Origin: Clostridiaceae bacterium
GTDB taxonomy: Bacteria; Bacillota; Clostridia; Saccharofermentanales; DTU023
Reading direction: 5' to 3'
Length of the DNA stretch: 35,332 nucleotides
NCBI GenBank assembly: GCA_012838475.1
Contig: DUPE01000017.1
Coordinates: forward strand, 1-35,332
The translations under genes and the position numbers were made by a program. A model generated the notes under the pieces. It was not told the origin of the DNA. It saw only the letters and a program-made list of their open reading frames with translations, and ran no database searches. Of the stretch, positions 11,150-19,318 are shown piece after piece (position 1 is the stretch's first letter; each line of letters begins with the position of its first letter).

Positions 11150-11163
11150 ACTCTTTGCGTCTC

Positions 11164-11218
11164 AACGGGAGTACCGTTTAACTCTAACGGCTCAGAGGCA
11201 CAAGTGTCCGCAAGGACA
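11164..11218 (+). promoter_or_regulatory. Structured rpmF leader with competing hairpins
   Basis: In the predicted rpmF 5' leader, CCGTT at 11174-11178 can pair either with AACGG at 11164-11168 (5-nt loop) or with AACGG at 11186-11190 (7-nt loop), but not both. A third hairpin, TGTCC-GCAA-GGACA at 11205-11218, has a GNRA-type tetraloop and lies 10 nt before the GGAGGTG ribosome binding site. Stems are short, so a regulatory role is only a suggestion. Confidence 0.4.
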
Positions 11219-11241
11219 GATAAGAGATGGAGGTGTGACAA

Positions 11242-11424
11242 ATGGCAGTCCCGAAACGCAAATGGTCAAAAGCTAGAAGCCGCAGAGCACGTTCTAACTG
11301 GAAGATCAGTGCGCCCAATCTGGTAGAATGTCCGCAATGCAAATCATTAGCAGCTGCACACAGGGTATGCAAAAACTGTGGATATTATAAAGGCCGTGAA
11401 GTTATCTCAGTAGAAGATAAATAA
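11242..11424 (+). CDS. rpmF: 50S ribosomal protein L32
   Basis: Small protein of the large ribosomal subunit, 60 residues. It begins MAVPKRKWSKARSRRARSNW, the typical L32 start, and carries a zinc ribbon with two CxxC pairs (CPQC and CKNC), so this is the zinc-binding form rather than the Cys-free paralogue. GGAGGTG lies 6 nt before the ATG. In many Bacillota a DUF177 (YceD) gene directly precedes rpmF; here the 217 bp between ackA and rpmF contain only a promoter and leader. A terminator-like hairpin follows. Confidence 0.97.
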   Translation: MAVPKRKWSKARSRRARSNWKISAPNLVECPQCKSLAAAHRVCKNCGYYKGREVISVEDK

Positions 11425-11446
11425 ACGGATCGCAAAGTAATGATTG

Positions 11447-11486
11447 AAAGCAACGGGCCTCTCATAGATCCGTTGCTTTTGTTTTT
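11447..11486 (+). terminator. Intrinsic terminator after rpmF, possibly an attenuator before der
   Basis: AAAGCAACGG (11447-11456) pairs perfectly with CCGTTGCTTT (11470-11479) over a 13-nt loop, and T-rich sequence runs to 11486. The 3' arm extended at its 5' side, GATCCGTT at 11467-11474, can instead pair with AACGGATC at 11424-11431, at the rpmF stop codon. The two pairings exclude each other, like a terminator and antiterminator. The der ribosome binding site begins about 6 nt later. Confidence 0.75.
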
Positions 11487-11506
11487 AGTCTAGAAGGAGA
11501 AACTCG

Positions 11507-12838
11507 ATGAGCAAGCCTAGTGTGGCCATAGTCGGCAGGCCTAATGTCGGAAAATCGTCTTTATTTAATATGTTGGCGGGTATGCGAATCTCAATTGTTG
11601 CTCCGACACCGGGAGTTACACGCGATCGCGTTTTTGCTGAATCAGAATGGCAGGGCAGACAATTTGACTTAATTGATACTGGAGGTATCGAACCCACTTC
11701 TTCTGATGATTTATTAACAAAAATGCGTCTTCAGGCAGACGTCGCGATTGAAGCCGCTGATATCATCCTGTTTATGACTGACATTCAAAGCGGGCTGACC
11801 GCTGCAGATCAGGACATAGCCAGACAACTGCACCGCAGCAAAAAACCTGTTCTCGTAGTTGTGAATAAAATTGATCAGCCCGGCAATCCACCGGCAGGAT
11901 TTTACGAATTTTACCAACTGGGCTTCTCCGAAGTTTTCCCTGTCTCCGCCAGTCATAAGCTCGGCTTGGGAGAGCTCCTTGACGCCATGATTGCTCATTT
12001 ACCAGAGCAAACTGAAGACGATTATCCGCCGGACACGATCAGAATTGCCGTAATAGGCAAGCCAAATGCCGGCAAATCTTCTCTCGTTAACCAATTATTG
12101 GGTGAAGAGAGGGTAATCGTGTCTGAGGTTGCCGGCACCACACGTGATGCTGTCGATTCCTATTTAGCCAATGAGTATGGAAATTTTGTTCTCGTAGATA
12201 CCGCGGGACTCAGACGCAGAGGAAAAGTATCTGAAAAAATCGAAAAATACAGTGTTTTGCGCGCAAACAAGGCAATTGAGAGAGCTGATCTTTGTCTGAT
12301 CATGATCGATGCGATTGACGGTGTGACGGAACAAGACACCAAAATTGCCGGTCTAGCTTGGAATATGGGCAAGACATGCATTTTTGCAGTCAATAAATTT
12401 GATGCTGTATTGGACAAAAGCGAGAGCAGAAAAGAGCTAACCCAGCAGATTGCAACCAGATTTCATTTTATGTCTCATGCCCCGATTATTTTCGTTTCCG
12501 CAAAAACCGGCCTGAATTGTGACAAATTATGGCCCTTAATACGTGAGACCTACGACAATGGCGGTTATAGAATTTCTACAGCTCAAATGAATGAGTTTAT
12601 TTCTGACGCACTCATCTTGCATCCTCCGCCTCAAGACAAGGGTAAACATCTTAAGATCTTCTATGGCACTCAAATAGGTAATTATCCTGTTCGCATTGTT
12701 TTCTTTATCAATGATCCCAAACTGACGCATTTTTCTTATGACCGCTATCTGGAAAACAGATTACGAGAAATATATGGATTTGAAGGCAGCCCTATTCAGA
12801 TCATCTGGCGCAGTCGCAAGAGGAAGGACATGATATAA
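11507..12838 (+). CDS. der: Ribosome biogenesis GTPase Der (EngA)
   Basis: Essential GTPase for 50S subunit assembly. The 443 residues contain the diagnostic tandem of two G domains: the first with GRPNVGKS at 10-17, DTGG at 57-60 and NKID at 120-123; the second with GKPNAGKS at 184-191, DTAG at 231-234 and a later NKFD. A C-terminal KH-like domain follows, with VFFINDPKLTHFSYDRYLEN being typical. AGAAGGAGA precedes the ATG. It lies just after the rpmF terminator and 30 bp before mltG, with which it is probably co-transcribed. Confidence 0.98.
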   Translation: MSKPSVAIVGRPNVGKSSLFNMLAGMRISIVAPTPGVTRDRVFAESEWQGRQFDLIDTGGIEPTSSDDLLTKMRLQADVAIEAADIILFMTDIQSGLTAADQDIARQLHRSKKPVLVVVNKIDQPGNPPAGFYEFYQLGFSEVFPVSASHKLGLGELLDAMIAHLPEQTEDDYPPDTIRIAVIGKPNAGKSSLVNQLLGEERVIVSEVAGTTRDAVDSYLANEYGNFVLVDTAGLRRRGKVSEKIEKYSVLRANKAIERADLCLIMIDAIDGVTEQDTKIAGLAWNMGKTCIFAVNKFDAVLDKSESRKELTQQIATRFHFMSHAPIIFVSAKTGLNCDKLWPLIRETYDNGGYRISTAQMNEFISDALILHPPPQDKGKHLKIFYGTQIGNYPVRIVFFINDPKLTHFSYDRYLENRLREIYGFEGSPIQIIWRSRKRKDMI

Positions 12839-12868
12839 TTGTGGCAATTCTAAATAAGGAGATCTAAT

Positions 12869-14014
12869 TTGTCTAAAAAGATCGTAAGGACACTATTCAT
12901 ACTGAGTCTCACTCTTCTTTTGGTGGCTGTAGGTATTTTTGGTTACTACTCCGGGTATAACTATGTGACTGCACAAAATGAGCGTTTAAACAGCCTAAGT
13001 CGTCAAATTGAGCTTGAAGGCAAATCTCCTATTACTGAAGGCACCCGGGATTCAATAGAGATCTATATCCCCAGAAATTCTGATATGGATGACATTACCG
13101 ATATTCTCTCGGAGGCGGGTTTGGTCAACAATAAGATCGCCTTTAAGATCCTGTCAAAAATCAATGGTTTTGATGGTAATTTTCGTTCAGGAACTCACTA
13201 TCTGCTTGACAATATGAGCTATGACGAAATGATGCTGATTCTGACTTCCAAACCTGACCCCATTACGATTACTTTTCCTGAGGGCTTAAGCTATTCACAG
13301 GTAAAGGAGAGAATGAAGAAAGCCGGTATGCGTTTTGATGAAGATATTTTGGACGAGATGATGAAGCGTCCCAATCTGTTTATAGACTACGATTTTATGC
13401 AAGAGATCCCCTTTTATCCGGAGCGCGATTGGATGATGCAAGGTTATCTATGGCCGGATACATATCAATTTGATGTCAATGAGTCAGAAGAAAATATTTT
13501 GCGCAAATTTTTCGATAATACCGAAAGAAAACTACGCAACGGAAATTATTATGAACGTGCTGAAATAATTGGAATGACTTTAGATCAAGCTGTTACTCCG
13601 GCCTCATTGGTGCAAAAAGAAGGCCCGATGTCAGAGATGCCAAAAATAGGCAGGGTATTCATTAATAGACTGAGGCAGGAAATGCCTCTGCAATCTTGTG
13701 CCACTATAAATTACTTGCGCGAAGCAGATGGTCTGGAGCCTGTCTTGTGGGTCAGAAACAGTGATTTAGAACGCTATCAAGACAACCCATATAATACTTA
13801 CGGTATTGCCGCACTGCCACCGGGGCCTATCAACTCTCCCGGGACTGTAGCTTTGGAAGGTGTGCTCTGGCCGGCAACTGAACGCAGCTGGGCAGGTGCT
13901 AATTCTTATCTGTACTTTGTCGCAAAAGGAGATGGCTATAATGATTTTTCTAAGACTTACGAAGAACATCAGGAAAAAACCGCAAAATACAGTGGTGCTC
14001 AGCAGACAAACTAA
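12869..14014 (+). CDS. mltG: Endolytic murein transglycosylase MltG (YceG-like)
   Basis: Membrane-bound lytic transglycosylase that cuts nascent peptidoglycan and limits glycan length. The 381 residues have one N-terminal membrane helix (about 7-26), a LysM-like region (IYIPRNSDMDDITDILSEAG), and the YceG catalytic domain: QGYLWPDTYQF, ASLVQKEGP with the likely catalytic Glu at 251 (family consensus ASIVEKE), RVFINRLRQEMPLQS, and NPYNTYGIAALPPGPINSPG. The start is TTG with AAGGAGA 6 nt upstream. The usual Asp-Pro after MPLQS is Cys-Ala here, a small deviation. The stop codon interlocks with that of the convergent permease gene. Confidence 0.94.
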   Translation: MSKKIVRTLFILSLTLLLVAVGIFGYYSGYNYVTAQNERLNSLSRQIELEGKSPITEGTRDSIEIYIPRNSDMDDITDILSEAGLVNNKIAFKILSKINGFDGNFRSGTHYLLDNMSYDEMMLILTSKPDPITITFPEGLSYSQVKERMKKAGMRFDEDILDEMMKRPNLFIDYDFMQEIPFYPERDWMMQGYLWPDTYQFDVNESEENILRKFFDNTERKLRNGNYYERAEIIGMTLDQAVTPASLVQKEGPMSEMPKIGRVFINRLRQEMPLQSCATINYLREADGLEPVLWVRNSDLERYQDNPYNTYGIAALPPGPINSPGTVALEGVLWPATERSWAGANSYLYFVAKGDGYNDFSKTYEEHQEKTAKYSGAQQTN

Positions 14015-15207
14015 ATAATATCCGTCTTACCAGTATCTTTTTTATTATTGAATACTCCTGCGAAAAATAATCTAATCTTAGCTTCCACTTCGTAGGTGAT
14101 GGATATTTCTCTTAAGATAACAAAGGCCAACGGGCCTAACAAAATACCGCCGATACCGTAAACCATTATTCCAATTATCATGCTCAAAATAGTTACGACA
14201 GGGTGCAGACGCATTGCGCTGCCAAGAATTATCGGTTCAATAAACCTGCGAGCTATGATAATCACAACCATCACTAATAAAATCCCCAGACCTTGCAGGG
14301 GAGAAGACTGAATGAAGTAGTAAATTGAAATGGGAATCAAAGTAGTGGTTATACCAAGAATCGGCAACAAATCAACAAGAGCAACAACAATTGCCCAAAT
14401 AAAGGCGTTAGGCAAGCCAACGATGAGAAAGCCAACCAATGCTTCAACAAAAGTAATGAACATCAGAACAATATATCCACCAATGATTCTAAAAAGCGTT
14501 CCTGTTAATCGACTAGTCGTCAAGAATATTTTTCGCACAAAATCTTTGTTGGGAATGAATCTCAATAAAAACCGATAAAGTCTGCTTGACTGTGTAATGA
14601 AGTAATACCCGGCCATAACAGTAATAATCAAAACCAAAATTGCGCGTGGCATGCCTGAAAACCATTTGCTCAGAGAGGAAAGAATATTTCCCAATATGCC
14701 CGGCAAGGCATCAATAACCGTAGTCACTAGGGAAATAATACTCTCTTCTATCTGAATTACTATAGCCGGATTGAGCTCGAGCCCAAATGGCCCTGACGCA
14801 TTGCGAAAAAAGCTTGAAATTTGATTGATAATGTCTGACTCTCGAACAAAATTCGGGAGTTGCAATGATATATGTCGAATAATAGCGATTAGATAGTAGA
14901 TGATACCGCCCAGCAAGGCAAATACCAGCAAGAGCAAAAGAATATAAATCAATACAGCTATGCGGTTACGTACTTTATTGCGCTCGCCAATTGAGGGATT
15001 GTGCGAATCTTTAATTTTGAATTTCGTCATAATTGCCTGACTGATAGTGACTGATACCTGTGATAAGAATAGAGCAATAAAAATCGGTGCTAATACTACC
15101 AATGCTTCCAGACCGATGTACAAAAAACCGACAATCAGCAGGAACAATAATGCATATTTAATCACTGAAATAATAAAGGCCGCATCATTTTTTGCTCTCT
15201 CGTCCAT
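14011..15207 (-). CDS. AI-2E family permease
   Basis: A polytopic membrane protein of about 398 residues in the AI-2E transporter (PerM/TqsA/YtvI-like) family. Features are two early membrane helices (ALLFLLIVGFLYIGLEALVVLAPIF), a conserved mid-region and the family-typical C-terminal half with FVEALVGFLIVGLPNAFIWAIVVALVDLLPILG followed by further helices and IVGILVYGIGGILLGPLA-like sequence. Substrates vary widely in the family, so none is proposed. I chose the ATG at 15207 because its ribosome binding site (AAGGAG, 15214-15219) overlaps the stop codon of the upstream gene, which suggests translational coupling; a TTG at 15222 would place the start upstream of that site. Confidence 0.85.
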   Translation of the reverse strand: MDERAKNDAAFIISVIKYALLFLLIVGFLYIGLEALVVLAPIFIALFLSQVSVTISQAIMTKFKIKDSHNPSIGERNKVRNRIAVLIYILLLLLVFALLGGIIYYLIAIIRHISLQLPNFVRESDIINQISSFFRNASGPFGLELNPAIVIQIEESIISLVTTVIDALPGILGNILSSLSKWFSGMPRAILVLIITVMAGYYFITQSSRLYRFLLRFIPNKDFVRKIFLTTSRLTGTLFRIIGGYIVLMFITFVEALVGFLIVGLPNAFIWAIVVALVDLLPILGITTTLIPISIYYFIQSSPLQGLGILLVMVVIIIARRFIEPIILGSAMRLHPVVTILSMIIGIMVYGIGGILLGPLAFVILREISITYEVEAKIRLFFAGVFNNKKDTGKTDII

Positions 15208-15218
15208 GCAAGTCTCCT

Positions 15219-16337
15219 TCAAATTACACTTTGCACCAGCAATATCATTGACATCAAAATCGTTGAAAAAACAAAAACGTAGTCAACTTTACGTCTATAG
15301 CCAACAACTTCTCCTTGTTTGGATACGTCGAGCAAAGCCTTTTCCCGTTCTTCAACCTTTCGACGATTTCTGTAATTCGTATAATACACTAGAATTGGCA
15401 AAAATATCATCGCCGACAAGAAAAGCAGTGGTAATTGCAAAGAAATAATCTGCGAGGTAGAAGAGGGCAGTTGGCCCCAAAAAACATCCGCCGTGAACTG
15501 GTAAGCAAGAGGATATGTCAGCCAGCCCAGTCCAAGACCAAGACTTGCCAAAGATGACGTTATCAAGCTATTGCTGTCTAATCTCACTTTGCAGATAAAG
15601 ACAGCGAAGATAAAAAATACCGGTAAAGGACGGAGTTGCATAGGCATCAGTGTCGCAAAAAATGCCGTCATGAGGATTGCCCTGGTATAGTAAGATCCTG
15701 CAGCCAGTCCCGGCAAAATCAACCCGTTTAGCAAAAAACTCAAACCGAGTGCAGGTAATACAGAAGATACTATAATTGTGAGCGCTATTTGCAACCAGGA
15801 AGACTGAAATAACATTACACCCTGATTCATTAAATCCCAACCCGGCAGTTGGAGAAATGTGTTGGTCGTAAAAAAATGAGAAACCAAATGATCTAGAGTC
15901 AAGCCAATAAATGCCAGAGGGAACCCGGACATAAAAGCCAAAAGCGAGGGGGTAAAAGAGGGTCTATCTCCAAAAACAATTGACTTGGCCGGTTTCTCCA
16001 GTAAAACAATCAGAACCGAAGCAAGAACGGGCAATACCCCTGCCACCATAAGCATTTCTAAGGCATAGCCACGGAAGCTGTGTGTGCTCAATAGATCTGC
16101 CAGCGGCTGATACTGCTCTAAAGCTAAAATGTACAAGGACGACAGTATTGTGATGGTCAGGGCAGCTCGTCCGCTGATTCCTGCCAAACGTCTCTCTTCT
16201 TGATGAAAAGCCTGCCTTCTCCGTCTCTCAAGCTCAATTACCTTTATATCAGCAGAGGACCGTAGCGGATCATAAATTCTGGCTGACCTAAATTTATCAG
16301 GTGCTTTGGCTGCACTGGGATCTTTCTTTTTCTGCAC
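15219..16337 (-). CDS. Polytopic membrane protein, possible non-catalytic CPBP/CAAX-protease relative
   Basis: A 372-residue protein with a basic cytoplasmic N-terminus (about 1-55) and roughly eight hydrophobic segments. Residues about 188-272 follow the CPBP (Abi) intramembrane protease pattern in spacing: SSVLPALGLSFLLNGLILPG where the family has an EExxxR motif followed by Gly, then YTRAILMTAFFATL where it has a helix with FAxxH, then SLITSSLASLGLGL where it has a final His. The catalytic positions appear replaced (L199, S200, N204; M231), so if the match is right it is not a protease. The GTG start has AAGGAG upstream. It lies directly ahead of the AI-2E permease gene and is coupled to it. 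Membrane location is sure; family assignment is tentative. Confidence 0.6.
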   Translation of the reverse strand: MQKKKDPSAAKAPDKFRSARIYDPLRSSADIKVIELERRRRQAFHQEERRLAGISGRAALTITILSSLYILALEQYQPLADLLSTHSFRGYALEMLMVAGVLPVLASVLIVLLEKPAKSIVFGDRPSFTPSLLAFMSGFPLAFIGLTLDHLVSHFFTTNTFLQLPGWDLMNQGVMLFQSSWLQIALTIIVSSVLPALGLSFLLNGLILPGLAAGSYYTRAILMTAFFATLMPMQLRPLPVFFIFAVFICKVRLDSNSLITSSLASLGLGLGWLTYPLAYQFTADVFWGQLPSSTSQIISLQLPLLFLSAMIFLPILVYYTNYRNRRKVEEREKALLDVSKQGEVVGYRRKVDYVFVFSTILMSMILLVQSVI

Positions 16338-16392
16338 AAAATGCTCCTTATCAGTTTGACGAAGAGGGTTGAAACAAGTATACCTTAAATGA

Positions 16393-16412
16393 ATTGCTTA
16401 TGTAGAAGCAAT
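16393..16412. promoter_or_regulatory. Inverted repeat in the divergent region before glgP
   Basis: ATTGCTT and AAGCAAT form a perfect 7-bp inverted repeat with a 6-bp centre, between the minus-strand membrane-protein operon and glgP. It lies 34 bp upstream of the glgP -35. It could be an operator or simply chance in AT-rich DNA. Confidence 0.3.
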
Positions 16413-16445
16413 CGATTCGCAGCTTACTTCGACTTCCGGTTTGAA

Positions 16446-16474
16446 TTGCCACTTGCCTGAGAGTTATCTATAAT
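16446..16474 (+). promoter_or_regulatory. Sigma-A-type promoter for glgP
   Basis: TTGCCA at 16446-16451 (five of six), 17-bp spacer, perfect TATAAT at 16469-16474. The glgP ATG is 33 bp downstream with CCAGGAG before it. Confidence 0.75.
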
Positions 16475-16506
16475 ACTTAAGAATTAGCAAAAGCCAGGAG
16501 TAAATA

Positions 16507-18885
16507 ATGGAAACTAAAGAATTCACAAATAGAATGCAAGTACTGGCTCAGGCCAACTATGGCACAGACTTAGATTCTTTGAGCAGTAGAGAGTACTGGC
16601 AGGTGTTGTCTAGAGCTCTTATGTCTATCAATGCTGCTGACTGGGAGCAAACCCGAAATGCTTATGAGCAGGGACGCCAAGCACATTATTTTTCTGCTGA
16701 GTTCCTTGTAGGCAGAAGTCTGCTCAATAATCTGATTAATGCAGGCGTTTATGATACCGTTAAAAAAATGGTCTCAGACCATGGTTATGATATCAACGAT
16801 ATTTTGGAGAAAGAGAATGATCCTGGCCTCGGGAATGGGGGATTAGGCAGGCTAGGAGCCTGTTTTCTTGACTCTTCCGCTACCCTGGGGTTGCCTGTCA
16901 CCGGCTATGGCATTCTTTATGATTATGGTTTGTTTCGGCAGGAGATAGAAAATGGCTTTCAAAAAGAGTTCCCTGATGATTGGATTGACGATGATGGTTA
17001 TCCTTTTTTGACAGCACGTCGTGATGAGAAAGTCCTCGTCCATTTCGAGGATCTTAATGTATACGCTATCCCATTTGATTTGCCTGTTATTGGATACGGT
17101 AATAAAAACAAAAACACTATCCGCATCTGGAGCGCCGAGCCGGCAGAAGAATTTGACTTTAACCTCTTTAATTCACAACGTTTTGATGACGCAGTAATCG
17201 AACGCAACCGGGTCCATGATATATGTCGCGTTCTTTACCCTAATGACAGCACATATGATGGCAAGGTTCTGCGCGTACGACAACAGTATTTTTTCATTTC
17301 AGCCTCTTTGCAAAATATAATCAACTCTTTTAAGCGTCTTCATGGCAATGATTTTTCGAAATTCCCCGAGTACAACAGTATTCAGTTGAATGACACACAT
17401 CCGGTTTTAGCCATACCTGAACTCATGCGTATCCTGATTGACGAAAACTGGCAAAGCTGGGATGAGGCCTGGGATATAGTACAAAAAACTTTTGCCTTTA
17501 CCAATCACACAATGATGGAAGAGGCATTAGAGGCCTGGGACATCAATATTTTCCAGTATCTCTTTCCACGTATTCTCGACATCATCACACAGATTGATAC
17601 ACAATTTGAAGAAGAGCTGAAAGATTCGCATATGGCAGAAGATTTGATTCAGCGTTTGTCGCCAATCCACGACGGGAAAGTACATATGGCATTGCTTGCC
17701 TGTTATGCCTGCTATTCTATCAACGGGGTTGCATCGATCCACAGCAATCTTCTTAAGAACACGCTATTTAAACACTTTTATGCTATGTGGCCGGAGAAAT
17801 TCAATAATAAGACCAATGGTGTAACACCGCGGCGCTGGTTAAGGATGTGCAATCCGTCCTTGTCTGAATTACTGACAGAAAAAACAGGCAATGATAACTG
17901 GATAACTGATTTAAATCTCCTAAAACCCTTGGTAAAAGAGAAAGACGATCCCAAACTAATTCGGCAGCTTCTTAAAATCAAACAGGATAACAAGGAAAAA
18001 CTGGCTCTATTCATAAGGGAATATGAAGATATTGAGATCGACAGCAATTTCTTGTTTGATGTGCAAATCAAGCGCTTGCACGAGTATAAACGCCAATTCA
18101 TGAATGGTCTGTTAATCCTGGATCAGTATTTCAGTTTAAAAGACAATCCTCACCAGAATGGCATTACCCCGGTGGCATATATCTTTGGCGCCAAAGCAGC
18201 GCCTGGTTATACCAGAGCCAAAGCGATAATCAAATTCCTTACAGAGCTTGCTGATCTAATCAATGATGACTCGGACGTAAATGATCGTATGAAGGTAGTT
18301 TTTTTACACAATTATAATGTTTCCCTGGCAGAAAAGATTATTCCCGCTACGGATATCTCTGAGCAGATTTCTACCGTCGGCATGGAAGCCTCCGGCACTG
18401 GGAATATGAAGTTTATGCTCAACGGTGCTCTTACATTAGGCACTTATGACGGAGCCAATCTGGAGATTCTGGAGGAGGTAGGCGAGGAAAACAGTTTTAT
18501 GTTCGGACCCGTGATCGCTGATTTCCCTGCCACCATGAATTATTACAATTCTCAATGGCAGTATAAGAACGTAGACGGGCTCAAGAGAGTTGTTGATGCT
18601 CTTGTCGACGGCACTCTGTCAGACAATAGAACCGGTATGTTTCAAGACCTTTATGATTCCTTACTAACCGGGTCTCAATGGCATGCAGGCGATCAGTACT
18701 ATGTGCTGGGTGACTTTGAAGCTTACCGTGAGGCACGCGCTCGCGCACATCGCGCCTATCAGGATCAGATCGGATGGGGACAAAAGTGCTGGATCAACAT
18801 CGTAAATAGTGGCAGATTCAGCTCAGACAGAACTATCAGGCAATACGCTGATGATATTTGGAGAGTTGAGCCCAAGCTGATATAG
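16507..18885 (+). CDS. glgP: Glycogen/starch/maltodextrin phosphorylase
   Basis: Releases glucose-1-phosphate from alpha-1,4-glucans, using pyridoxal phosphate. The 792 residues include YFSAEFLVGRSLLNNL, GNGGLGRLGACFLDS and QLNDTHPVLAIPELMR in the N-terminal half. In the C-terminal half are FDVQIKRLHEYKRQFMN, FGAKAAPGY, and EASGTGNMKFMLNGAL, in which K635 is the expected cofactor lysine. Length and motif order match bacterial GlgP/MalP. No glycogen synthase or debranching genes lie in the window, so whether it acts on stored glycogen or on imported maltodextrins cannot be decided. The gene has its own promoter and is followed by a separately promoted small gene. Confidence 0.97.
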   Translation: METKEFTNRMQVLAQANYGTDLDSLSSREYWQVLSRALMSINAADWEQTRNAYEQGRQAHYFSAEFLVGRSLLNNLINAGVYDTVKKMVSDHGYDINDILEKENDPGLGNGGLGRLGACFLDSSATLGLPVTGYGILYDYGLFRQEIENGFQKEFPDDWIDDDGYPFLTARRDEKVLVHFEDLNVYAIPFDLPVIGYGNKNKNTIRIWSAEPAEEFDFNLFNSQRFDDAVIERNRVHDICRVLYPNDSTYDGKVLRVRQQYFFISASLQNIINSFKRLHGNDFSKFPEYNSIQLNDTHPVLAIPELMRILIDENWQSWDEAWDIVQKTFAFTNHTMMEEALEAWDINIFQYLFPRILDIITQIDTQFEEELKDSHMAEDLIQRLSPIHDGKVHMALLACYACYSINGVASIHSNLLKNTLFKHFYAMWPEKFNNKTNGVTPRRWLRMCNPSLSELLTEKTGNDNWITDLNLLKPLVKEKDDPKLIRQLLKIKQDNKEKLALFIREYEDIEIDSNFLFDVQIKRLHEYKRQFMNGLLILDQYFSLKDNPHQNGITPVAYIFGAKAAPGYTRAKAIIKFLTELADLINDDSDVNDRMKVVFLHNYNVSLAEKIIPATDISEQISTVGMEASGTGNMKFMLNGALTLGTYDGANLEILEEVGEENSFMFGPVIADFPATMNYYNSQWQYKNVDGLKRVVDALVDGTLSDNRTGMFQDLYDSLLTGSQWHAGDQYYVLGDFEAYREARARAHRAYQDQIGWGQKCWINIVNSGRFSSDRTIRQYADDIWRVEPKLI

Positions 18886-18888
18886 CAT

Positions 18889-18917
18889 TTGACATTTTTC
18901 TGTCCATTTGGCAGAAT
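18889..18917 (+). promoter_or_regulatory. Promoter for the PC4-like gene
   Basis: A perfect TTGACA at 18889-18894, a 17-bp spacer and CAGAAT at 18912-18917 (four of six), beginning 4 bp after the glgP stop codon. Confidence 0.6.
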
Positions 18918-18951
18918 GCGCCTATGCAATCAATAACCGGAGGATACAAAA

Positions 18952-19191
18952 ATGGCCGAGTTCAAATATGAAATAGTTAAAAACATCGCTGTACTGAGTA
19001 CCAGCAGATCCGGATGGAACCGTGAATTAAATCTGGTTAGTTGGAATGAGGGCAAACCAAAACTTGATTTGCGAGACTGGGCTCCTGAACATGAAAAAAT
19101 GAGTAAAGGAATTACACTTAACCGTGAAGAAGCCGCCATACTGAGGGAAGTTCTTAATGAGCTTTCTCTTGACGAACTGATGCCGGAATAG
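18952..19191 (+). CDS. YdbC/PC4-family ssDNA-binding protein
   Basis: A 79-residue protein of the bacterial PC4-like (YdbC) group, related to the C-terminal ssDNA-binding domain of transcription coactivator PC4. The fit is the full-length single domain: beta strands in FKYEIVKNIAVLSTSRSGWNRELNLVSWNEGKPKLDLRDWAPEH (shown here in part by position, residues 4 to about 46), then GITLNREEAAILREVLNEL as the C-terminal helix. Such proteins bind single-stranded DNA or RNA without known sequence preference; the cellular role is not well defined. CGGAGGA precedes the ATG. It is flanked by its own promoter and a strong terminator, so it is probably a single-gene transcript. Confidence 0.85.
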   Translation: MAEFKYEIVKNIAVLSTSRSGWNRELNLVSWNEGKPKLDLRDWAPEHEKMSKGITLNREEAAILREVLNELSLDELMPE

Positions 19192-19219
19192 CTTGTTTTT
19201 AACCTTATATTATAGTTTT

Positions 19220-19252
19220 AAGCCTGATACTTATTATTTTCAGGCTTTTTTT
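19220..19252 (+). terminator. Intrinsic terminator after the PC4-like gene
   Basis: AAGCCTGA (19220-19227) pairs with TCAGGCTT (19240-19247) over a 12-nt loop and is followed by T's up to 19252. The minus strand lacks a matching T-run, so it acts in the plus direction only. Confidence 0.9.
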
Positions 19253-19318
19253 AATAAGGAAATTCCGCCGGTATTACATATATGGTTCCAGCTTATCCGG
19301 TTACATCTACATGGAATA

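Noticed and set aside
11114-11326. 70-codon frame overlapping the rpmF promoter and gene
   Set aside because: It starts inside the rpmF promoter and runs through the leader into rpmF in another frame; it is not a DUF177 gene.
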